From DASZRZ01 sp963732925 (GTDB taxonomy: Bacteria > Acidobacteriota > Terriglobia > Terriglobales > Acidobacteriaceae), in contig CAVTBJ010000012.1 in assembly GCA_963732925.1 (NCBI GenBank), forward strand, positions 124,001-188,000: 64,000 bases of DNA. The letters run 5' to 3'. Under the pieces are notes generated by a model. The model searched no databases and was not told where the DNA came from. It worked only from the letters and a program-made list of their open reading frames with translations. This document shows positions 43,556-50,975 of this stretch, piece after piece. Positions within the stretch are counted from its first letter, which is position 1, and each line of letters opens with the position of its first letter. The position numbers and the translations under genes were made by a program.

Positions 43556-44229
43556 CTTGTAGCGAGGCTAAACTGCTGATCTCGCCCTACCTGGACGGAG
43601 TTGCGCCCAGTCGGCAGATGCGGCAACTTTGCGATCACATGAAGGATTGCGGGGTGTGCGCGCGCGAGTATGGCATGCTGCGGATGACGCAGAATGCGGT
43701 GGCGGGTCTGGGGCGCAAACAGCTTCCTCCGGAGCTGGGATTACGTCTGCGAGTCATGATCTCCCAGCAGGCCGCCATGCGCAGGCGTTCGGCATGGGCT
43801 GCCGCGTGGACGCGCACGCAGAATGCGTTGCAGTCATTCATGGTGCCAGCCACGGCTGGGGCGCTGTCGGCGATCATCATGTTCGGGTTGCTGATTGGCA
43901 TGTTCGCGATTCCGGCGCCGCTGCGTGCCTCCAGCGCCGATGTGCCTACCAAGCTTTACACTCCGCCGCAGCTGGAACTGTCACCGTTTGCCGGATCGTT
44001 TACTTCCGACAGCGATGACGCGGTGGTCGTCGAGGCTCTGGTGGATGAGTCGGGACGGGTGCAGGACTACCGGATTATTTCAGCGCCTGCCGGCTTTGTG
44101 CCCGGCAAGATGGTTTCACGCCTGGAAAATATGCTGATCTTTACTGTCTTTCAGCCGGCACGAGCTTTTGGGCGTCCGACCTCCGGACGCGCCATCATTT
44201 CGTTCTCCAGAATCAGCGTGCGGGGCTAG
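43552..44229 (+). CDS. Zinc-finger anti-sigma factor with periplasmic beta domain
   Basis: 225 aa overlapping the sigma gene by 4 bp. The N-terminal zinc motif (MTCSEAK, then HMKDCGVC) is the anti-sigma zinc-binding HC2 type. One membrane helix (SAIIMFGLLIGMFAI) is near residue 105. The periplasmic part VVVEALVDESGRVQDYRIIS, then a C-terminal strand (AIISFSRISVRG), resembles the TonB C-terminal fold. It would hold the sigma factor at the membrane until a periplasmic signal arrives. A terminator follows. Confidence 0.88.
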   Translation: MTCSEAKLLISPYLDGVAPSRQMRQLCDHMKDCGVCAREYGMLRMTQNAVAGLGRKQLPPELGLRLRVMISQQAAMRRRSAWAAAWTRTQNALQSFMVPATAGALSAIIMFGLLIGMFAIPAPLRASSADVPTKLYTPPQLELSPFAGSFTSDSDDAVVVEALVDESGRVQDYRIISAPAGFVPGKMVSRLENMLIFTVFQPARAFGRPTSGRAIISFSRISVRG

Positions 44230-44263
44230 ATTCTGCCTTCCGGGTATGACATTTCTGCTGTCG

Positions 44264-44296
44264 AAAATGCCCGGTTTACAACCGGGTATTTTTTTA
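44264..44296 (+). terminator. Terminator of the sigma/anti-sigma operon
   Basis: Stem ATGCCCGGTT / AACCGGGTAT with a 3-nt loop, then seven T, starting 35 nt after the stop. Confidence 0.9.
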
Positions 44297-44349
44297 CGAT
44301 GTTGCGATTGCATCACGATTTCTTTGCGTGGGGAGGGCTGTAACTCAGC

Positions 44350-45129
44350 ATGGATTACAAACTGAAAGGTAAAGTGGCCTTCGTGGCCGCCGGCGCGTAT
44401 GGCATCGGGGCGGCTACCGCGGATCTTTTGACCCAGGAGGGCGTCAGGGTTGTGGTTGCCGACCGTGACGAAGCGGCCCTGCGGGAAAACGGAGGCGCCT
44501 GGGCGGGAATTTGCGCCGCCGATCTGTCGATGGCCGAGGGTGTGAACAAGGCGGTTTCCTTTGTGCTCGAAACCTTCGGCAGAGCTCCGGACATTCTGGT
44601 CAACAACCTGGGCGTCGGCGATGGTGGAAATTTTGAAGATCTTTCCGATGAGCGCTGGCTGAGCTCTTTCAACATCAATCTGCTGGGGACGGTGCGCATC
44701 TGCCGGGCCCTGTTGCCGAAGATGGCGCAACTGGAATCGCCCGCCGTGGTCAACACGGATTCCGATCTTGCCAAGCAGCCGGAGCCGACGCTGATGGACT
44801 ATGGTTCCTTTAAAGCCGGGCTGCTCTATCTGACTAAGGCGCTGTCCAAGCAGTATGCGCCCAAGGTGCGGATCAATGCCGTGTGTCCGGGGCCGGTGTG
44901 GACCAGAATGTGGTCGCGCCCGGGTGGACTCGCCGATCAGATATCGAAGGGCTACGGCCTGCCGCGCGAAGAAGCCGTCAAGAAATTCCTCGAGGACCGT
45001 CATATGCCCATGGGCATGGGCCAGCCCGAGGATGTCGCCCATGCCATCGTGTTTCTGGCTTCGCCGCTTGCCAAGTTCATCACCGGGGCCACGCTGGATA
45101 TCGGCGGGACGCTAAGAGGGCTGATCTAG
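44350..45129 (+). CDS. Short-chain dehydrogenase/reductase
   Basis: 259 aa. The SDR fold has a variant cofactor loop AAGAYGIGAATA in place of TGxxxGIG, then ILVNNLGVGDGG, the catalytic pair YGSFK (YxxxK) and INAVCPGPVWTRMW, and C-terminal GATLDIGGTLRG. The substrate Ser appears as D-S-D in NTDSDLAKQ, slightly off the usual pattern. NAD(P)-linked oxidation of a sugar or hydroxy acid is likely. It precedes a Gfo/Idh oxidoreductase on the opposite strand. Confidence 0.88.
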   Translation: MDYKLKGKVAFVAAGAYGIGAATADLLTQEGVRVVVADRDEAALRENGGAWAGICAADLSMAEGVNKAVSFVLETFGRAPDILVNNLGVGDGGNFEDLSDERWLSSFNINLLGTVRICRALLPKMAQLESPAVVNTDSDLAKQPEPTLMDYGSFKAGLLYLTKALSKQYAPKVRINAVCPGPVWTRMWSRPGGLADQISKGYGLPREEAVKKFLEDRHMPMGMGQPEDVAHAIVFLASPLAKFITGATLDIGGTLRGLI

Positions 45130-45238
45130 CGAGGTCTTTGCAATCTTGTGCGGCGTCGGATCGGTCGTCTGCTGGCGGGGGACGGGGCACAGTCCCGTCC
45201 CACACAGGATCTCTTTCAGAGATTCCCAACGCGCTGTT

Positions 45239-46253
45239 TCAATTCAAAGCCACGGGCTCATTCTTACGGCAGGAGTGGTAGATGGCGTCCACCAGTTGCA
45301 GGCTGAGGTAACCCTCCTCGCCAGCAGACCAGCGGTTGCGTGCCTTGGCGGACCGCTTCCGCGAAGTTGCGGAACTGGCGTTCGAACGGTTCCAGCGAGA
45401 TGGCCATGGGATCGGCTGCGCCCGATTTGGCAGCCTGTTCCAGGGGCGGGGGCGGGCCCGCGTCTTCCTGCACGTCCCACACCGAGAGACGATCTCCTGT
45501 AATGACGGCGGCGCCTTTGGTCCCGTGAATTTCAATGCGCTCGGGGTATCCCGGCCAGAGCGCCGTCGAAGCCTGGATGACTCCGGAAGCTCCGTTGTCA
45601 TAGCGAATCACGGCGTTCACCAGGTCTTCCGATTCGATGGCATGCAGGCACCCCAGGTTCCACTGTCCGAAAACCTGGCGAACCGGGCCGGCGAACCAGC
45701 GCAGTAAATCGACCTGATGGATGGCCTGCCCGATGAGCGCCCCGCCGCCTTCGGTTTTCCAGCTTCCCTTGATGGGACGGGCATAGTACTGCGGGGAGCG
45801 ATACCACTTCACGTAGGCGTCGCATTGCAGCAGTGTTCCCAGGCGTCCCGCGGTAATGGCATCGTGAAGAAAGATCGACGCGGTGTCAAAACGGTGCTGG
45901 CTCACCACTCCCAGCACAATGCCCGCCTGGCGCGCGACCTCGATCATGCGCTGCGCGGTTTCCAGATTGGTGGCGATGGGCTTTTCCACCTGCACATGCT
46001 TACCCGCTTGCGCACACAGCTCGACGGCCTTCAGCCGATACTCCGGAAAAGTGCACACGTCCACCATCTCGATTCCCGGATGCCCACACAGTTCTTCCAC
46101 CGTGGGCAGGAACTCGATGCCGTATTCGTCGGCGAAACGCCGTCCGGACTCAGCTGTGGAATTGGTGCAGGCCACCAGCTCGAAACCGATATTTTTACAG
46201 GATTGCGCGTGTTTGCGGGCGACCGCGCCCGTGCCCAGGATTCCAACTCTCAT
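45239..46253 (-). CDS. Gfo/Idh/MocA family oxidoreductase, frameshifted near C-terminus
   Basis: About 338 aa if repaired. N-terminal Rossmann motif VGILGTGAVARKHAQ, EKPIATNLETAQRMIEVA (catalytic Lys in EKP) and ALIGQAIHQVDLLRWFAG (catalytic His region). The first frame runs into unrelated residues after RQGTQPL; the adjacent frame supplies AGEEGYLSLQLVDAIYHSC, the usual family ending, and stops at 45239. One extra base at C45329 explains it. Start ATG 46253; TTG 46265 with AGGA upstream is an alternative. An NAD(P)-dependent sugar or cyclitol dehydrogenase is likely. Confidence 0.85.
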
Positions 46254-46439
46254 GGTGGTTTTCAACTTTAGAGGTCCTGACGGAGTTCTTCAAGCCAGAG
46301 CTGAAAAGTTTCGCTGTTTGGTTCGGGACGCGAACGGAAGACGCCCCGTCCCCTCTTGACATGGCTGGAATGAGCGCGGAACAATGCGGTGCCCGGGTGA
46401 ATCACCGGGGTTCGTGGCTACGATTGGCAGGAGCTGTTC

Positions 46440-47618
46440 ATGTCCCATAGCGGAGTGGATCGACGCAGCTTTATCAAGACCATCGCCGGATCGGCAATGA
46501 TTGCCCCGGCGTTTTCTTCAGTCGCATTGGCCTGGCAGCCCCAGGCCGGGAGCGTGCCTCGCATGGAAAGTCAGCAGGGAAGCAGGGAAACCGTGAAGCG
46601 GTCGCCAAGGATCAAATTTGCCGTCATCGGAATGAATCATGGCCACATTTACGGCCAGGTAGCCGCCGCCATGCGTGGTGGCGGAGAGCTGGTGTGGTTT
46701 TATGCCAAGGAGCCGGATCTGGCGCAGGATTTCCAGAAGCGTTATCCCAACGCGAAACCAGCCCGCAGCGAACAGGAGATTCTGGACGACAACTCCATTC
46801 AACTGGTTGTGAGTGCCGCCATTTTCGACGAACGTGCCCCGCTGGGGATTCGCGTGATGCAGCATGGCAAGGATTACATGAGCGACAAGCCGGGCATGAC
46901 CAGCCTGGAGCAACTGGCGGAGGTACGCCGGGTGCAGGCCGAGACCAAGCGCATCTACTCCATTTGCTACAGCGAACGGCTGGAGAATCGGGCCACCGTC
47001 CGAGCAGGCGAACTGGTCAAGGCGGGAGCAATTGGGAATGTGATTCAGACGGTGGGACTGGGGCCGCATCGGATGGGGAATTACAAGAGACCGGAGTGGT
47101 TTTTCGACAAGGCGCGGTTCGGAGGCATTCTTTGCGATATCGGATCGCACCAGGTGGATCAGTTTTTATATTTCACCGGTTCCACGCAGGGCGAGGTGGT
47201 GGCTGCGCAGGTGGGAAACGTCCACCATTCGCAGTATCCGAAATTTGAAGACTTCGGCGACTTGCTGCTGCGCGGCAATCGCGGCACGGGATACATTCGC
47301 GTGGACTGGTTTACACCCGACGGGCTTGCCACCTGGGGTGACGGACGGCTGACGATCCTGGGCACGGACGGGTTCATGGAAGTTCGCAAGAACATCGACA
47401 TTGCGGGACGGCCCGGTGAGAGCCATCTGTTCCTGGTGGATCAGAAATCGACCCGCTACATTGACACAAGCAATCAGCCCTTACCATATGGTGAGCTGTT
47501 AATCGACGACATTCTGAACCGAACGGAGACCGCGATGCCGCAGGAACACTGCTTCCTGGCAATGGAATTGGCACTGAAAGGCCAAAAGCAGGCTCAGCAG
47601 CTTGACTTGCGCCTGTGA
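46440..47618 (+). CDS. Tat-exported Gfo/Idh/MocA family oxidoreductase
   Basis: 392 aa, ATG with AGGAG 6 nt upstream. The N-terminus DRRSFIKTIAGSAMIAPAF is a twin-arginine signal, so folded, cofactor-loaded export is expected. The Rossmann start KFAVIGMNHGHIYGQVAAAM has His in place of the usual Gly-rich loop; DKPGMTSLEQLAEV corresponds to the EKP motif and GILCDIGSHQVDQFLYF to the catalytic Asp/His region. It is divergent from the other Gfo/Idh gene; both may act on related sugars in different compartments. Confidence 0.88.
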   Translation: MSHSGVDRRSFIKTIAGSAMIAPAFSSVALAWQPQAGSVPRMESQQGSRETVKRSPRIKFAVIGMNHGHIYGQVAAAMRGGGELVWFYAKEPDLAQDFQKRYPNAKPARSEQEILDDNSIQLVVSAAIFDERAPLGIRVMQHGKDYMSDKPGMTSLEQLAEVRRVQAETKRIYSICYSERLENRATVRAGELVKAGAIGNVIQTVGLGPHRMGNYKRPEWFFDKARFGGILCDIGSHQVDQFLYFTGSTQGEVVAAQVGNVHHSQYPKFEDFGDLLLRGNRGTGYIRVDWFTPDGLATWGDGRLTILGTDGFMEVRKNIDIAGRPGESHLFLVDQKSTRYIDTSNQPLPYGELLIDDILNRTETAMPQEHCFLAMELALKGQKQAQQLDLRL

Positions 47619-47938
47619 GTTCGCTTCCGTCGCCGAGCGCAAATCAACTTGCGCGCTGCCTGCCTGCCGAGCAGCATTGCCGGCAGTCGGGCAGCTCTCT
47701 GTAACGTGCTCTTTTCGCGAGAGTTGCCTGTCTCCGCTTGATATAGCTCGAATTTATCCCCGCGATACAAATTCCGAATTTCCTTTCTTGGTACAAGTGC
47801 TGCAAAAATCCCTCCAGCTACTCTGATTTTCGTGATCGACACCTCGGTACGCGGATGTAGGCAGCACAGCAGGGTCCCGCGAACCGACTTCATGACGAAC
47901 AAGCAGCGGTAGGAATCAACCGAATTCAGGAGCTGGAG
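47619..47938. other. Regulatory region upstream of the amt operon
   Basis: About 320 bp without a gene. It contains inverted-repeat-like DNA at 47650-47695 (TGCCTGCCGAGCAGCATTGC) and the sigma-54-type promoter at 47789-47804. The upstream repeat could be an activator site. Confidence 0.45.
47789..47804 (+). promoter_or_regulatory. Sigma-54 (RpoN) -24/-12 promoter
   Basis: TGGTACAAGTGCTGCA fits TGGCAC-N5-TTGCA with the invariant GG and GC at exact spacing (10 bases between). The start would be near 47815, followed by the small membrane gene and amt. Control of ammonium uptake by RpoN is well known in other bacteria. Confidence 0.7.
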
Positions 47939-48124
47939 ATGAAGCTTTTGGGAGTTGTGCTCGTGTTGGCCGGGGGGCTGATTCCGGCCGTGTCCGTGAC
48001 CATAACGCAATCGATGGGCGCCCGTTTGATCCTCACCCTCGTAGGTATCACTCTCGCTCTGGTCGGAGTGCTTGGAGTGCTTAACCCTGTCCACCAGAAG
48101 ACCGCGGTCTGGCGGAGAAACTAA
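47939..48124 (+). CDS. Small two-helix membrane protein upstream of amt
   Basis: 61 aa, ATG with AGGAG 7 nt upstream. Two helices (LLGVVLVLAGGLIPAVSV and LILTLVGITLALVGVLGVL) and a basic C-terminus. It is the first gene after the sigma-54 promoter and 67 bp before the amt start, so probably co-expressed with the ammonium transporter. No family recognised. Confidence 0.65.
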   Translation: MKLLGVVLVLAGGLIPAVSVTITQSMGARLILTLVGITLALVGVLGVLNPVHQKTAVWRRN

Positions 48125-48191
48125 GGAGGAATGACCGATGATTTCCGCCAGAACTGTCCTAGGAGATAGAAAAGCAGTACAGGAGAAACAC

Positions 48192-49923
48192 ATGCGTTTG
48201 CGAAGAAGTTATGCCTACTTATTGCCGGTACTGCTCTTGCTGGTGCTGGTCGGCGGAACGTCGTCGCGGTCTTACGCGCAGGCTACCGCGCAACCCGCAG
48301 CGGCAGCTGCCCCTGCTGCGATGGCCCCCGTTGCTCCGGCGATGGATGCACCACTCAATATGGGTCCGGCGCAGATACCTTCTGCCGACAAGATGGCGGC
48401 GGGAGACACGAGTGGCGACCTCACAGGCAACGCCCGCGATGTAACCGTGTCGGACAGCAAGAAGGGTCTCACTCTGGCAGACGTAGTGAACCAGGTCGGC
48501 CAGAATAGGATCGCGGTCAATTTTGTCTGGACGCTGATCACCGGCTTCCTGGTCATGTTCATGCAGGCGGGCTTCGCAGCGGTTGAGACCGGACTGTGCC
48601 GCGCCAAGAACACCAGTCACACCATGATGATGAACTTTATGGTGTATGGCTTCGGGATGTTCGCCTACTGGGTATGCGGGTTTGCCATACAAATGGGCGG
48701 GGTGGGAGGTGTCGGCAGTCTGGGCGGTGCAGCGCCGCTCAGCTCCGAATACTCCATCCACGCCCTGGGGCAGACTTGGGGTTTGTTTGGGACGACGGGA
48801 TTCTTCCTGGGCGGCTCTTCTTATGACGTCGGCGTGCTGGTGCTGTTCCTGTTCCAGATGGTCTTCATGGATACGGCCCTGACCATCGTGACTGGCGCCG
48901 CGGCCGAACGCTGGAAGTTTTCGGCGTTCATGATTCAGTCGTTCCTGATGGGCGCGATCCTGTATCCCCTGTTCGGCAACTGGGCCTGGGGCGGAGGCTG
49001 GCTGTCGCAGTTAGGCGCCAACTTCAAACTGGGACATGGCTACGTGGACTTCGCCGGATCCGGCGTGGTGCACGCGGTCGGGGGCCTCACAGCCTTGGCG
49101 ACGGCGATCGTCGTAGGGCCGCGCATCGGCAAATACAACCGAGATGGCTCGGCCAATGCTCTTCCCGGACATGATCTGATGATTGTCCTGATCGGCTGTT
49201 TCATCCTGGCCTTCGGCTGGTTTGGCTTCAATCCGGGCAGCACGCTGGGCGCTAGCAGCAACGGTGCCTTACGCATTGGATCGGTTGCTGTCAACACCAT
49301 GCTGGCGGGTGCCATGGGATCGTTCGGGGCGATGTACTACATGTGGATCCGCTATGGAAAGCCGGACCTGTCGATGACGGGAAACGGACTGCTGGCGGGG
49401 CTGGTTGCCATCACCGCTCCATCCGGGTTCGTGAGTCCGCTGGGCTCGGTGATCATTGGCTCGCTGGCCGGAGTGATGGTTTGCTTGAGCGTGGAATACT
49501 TCGACCGGACAGCAAAAATTGATGATCCGGTCGGAGCCATTTCGGTTCACGGCACCTGTGGGCTCTGGGGCGTGATCTCGGTCGGTCTCTTCGCCGACGG
49601 CAGAGCCGACTACGGCGGTGGCTGGAACGGTGTCGACGGCTCGGTTCGCGGATTGTTCTATGGCGACCCCAGCCAGTTGGTCGCGCAGTTGATTGGCGTG
49701 GCCGCTCTGATTGGTATCATCCTCGGCTTGGCCTACCTCATGGCCTACGTGGTTGACCTGGTCGTCGGACAGCGCGTCAGCGCCGAGGTCGAGCTGGAAG
49801 GCCTGGATATTCCGGAAATTGGCAGCCTTGCGCTATCCGGAATTTGTCCTGCGTCCTACGCAGACCCCGCCGGGAGCCCTGCCTGCCATGTCGCCCTTGA
49901 ACGCGACGGCGAGCGGCGACTAA
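48192..49923 (+). CDS. amt: Ammonium transporter Amt, frameshifted near C-terminus
   Basis: About 576 aa if repaired. ATG 48192 is chosen with AGGAG 6 nt upstream; it opens a signal peptide (YLLPVLLLLVLVGGTSS), normal for this family; an ATG 18 codons earlier has its own AAGGAGG. Conserved elements: FMQAGFAAVETGLCRAKNT, VDFAGSGVVHAVGG and ISVHGTCGLWG (pore His pair), FGWFGFNPGS. Residues 1-80 are an unusual Ala/Pro-rich insert. After LDIPEIGSLA the frame shifts: an extra C at 49833 hides YPEFVLRPTQTPPG, the usual cytosolic tail, which ends at 49923. Confidence 0.93.
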
Positions 49924-49954
49924 CATGCCATATCAGCCAACAAAGGAAACGCAG

Positions 49955-50569
49955 ATGCTTTCGAGCAGCCATGCAATCCAACTCGCAGACGCCCAGGCTC
50001 TACCGCCTGGGCTGATGCTCTACCCTGTGCCGGCGCCTGTTCAGGCTCCGGCGCAGGCTTCCCCGTACTTTCACCAGGGGCTGGTCAAGCTGCACAGCGG
50101 TGAGGCGCGGGACGCCGTGCAACTGTTTTCCCAGGCCGTCGAACTGGCGCCAGACTTCGCTCCGGCACAGGTTTGCCTGGGCGTGGCCCATGCTTTGACG
50201 TACGATATCTATGCAGGGCTCGACCACCTTCAGGCTGCAATCGAGCTGGAGCCGGACAGCTTTACCGCGCACTACGTACTGGCGCAGTTGTACTTCAAGC
50301 TGCGCATTGTTCAGAAAGGGTACGAGCAGGCGCGAGCGGCTCTGGATTGTCCGCAGACTCTGGAAAACCGCAAAATGCTGCTGCAGTTGTTGAAAGAGGA
50401 ACGTGTGCGCGGACGGCAGGGAATTGACCGGCCATGGTTCAACAAGGAATTTCGCGCTTCCTATTTCTGGATTGCGGGGAGCGGGCTGGCGACGGTCATG
50501 CTGGTGGCCCTGGTGCATGCCAATGAACTGGGGAGACTGTTTCATGCCCTCGCCTTCAACGTTCACTGA
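49955..50569 (+). CDS. TPR protein with C-terminal membrane anchor
   Basis: 204 aa. ATG 49955 is chosen with AAAGGAAAC 7 nt upstream. Two or three TPRs (SPYFHQGLVKLHSGEARDAV, AQVCLGVAHALTYDIYAGLD, AHYVLAQLYFKLRIVQKGYE) face the cytosol and a tail helix (YFWIAGSGLATVMLVALVH) anchors it. It is 31 bp after amt and in its operon, so a role near the transporter is plausible. Confidence 0.75.
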   Translation: MLSSSHAIQLADAQALPPGLMLYPVPAPVQAPAQASPYFHQGLVKLHSGEARDAVQLFSQAVELAPDFAPAQVCLGVAHALTYDIYAGLDHLQAAIELEPDSFTAHYVLAQLYFKLRIVQKGYEQARAALDCPQTLENRKMLLQLLKEERVRGRQGIDRPWFNKEFRASYFWIAGSGLATVMLVALVHANELGRLFHALAFNVH

Positions 50570-50714
50570 CCGGCTGAAGCAGCAGCGGCTAATACTGACC
50601 GCGGCGCTCATTGTCGCAATTGCCCTCATTTTTCTGGCGAGAGCGCCCATTGTTCCAATTCTGCTAGGGTGTATTGCAGTAGTTGTGTGGTCCTTCTTGC
50701 GTACGTCGCCGTAG
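50544..50714 (+). CDS. Small two-helix membrane protein
   Basis: 56 aa. ATG 50544 with GGGGAG 9 nt upstream, overlapping the TPR gene by 26 bp. Helices LILTAALIVAIALIFLARA and PILLGCIAVVVWSFL. It is the last gene before the operon terminator. Confidence 0.6.
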   Translation: MPSPSTFTDRLKQQRLILTAALIVAIALIFLARAPIVPILLGCIAVVVWSFLRTSP

Positions 50715-50739
50715 AAGACCGCGTTGTCTGGTTTTCCCG

Positions 50740-50778
50740 AAGGCCTCGGTGGAAGTGCATCCGCCGGGGCCTTTCTTT
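50740..50778 (+). terminator. Terminator of the amt operon
   Basis: A 14-bp stem with two G-U pairs (AAGGCCTCGGTGGA / TCCGCCGGGGCCTT), then TTCTTTC. Confidence 0.85.
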
Positions 50779-50975
50779 CCCGGCGGCCTTCCATTGGCAG
50801 TGACAGCGGTGCCGACTCCCTGGCGTTTGACCCGCGGAGGAGCGCTCTCATAGACTTGTTATTGTTGCTCGCGATTCCAGCCCCGCAGGAGGCTTTTGCC
50901 GGGCACGATGCAGGCCTCAGCGTTGCGTATGATTTCGGCCCCGTTTGCTTTCGGCTCGGTTGAGCAGCCGCTTCC

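Noticed and set aside
50724..50963. 79-codon plus-strand frame after the amt operon
   Set aside because: It begins next to the terminator stem, has no ribosome site and poor composition.
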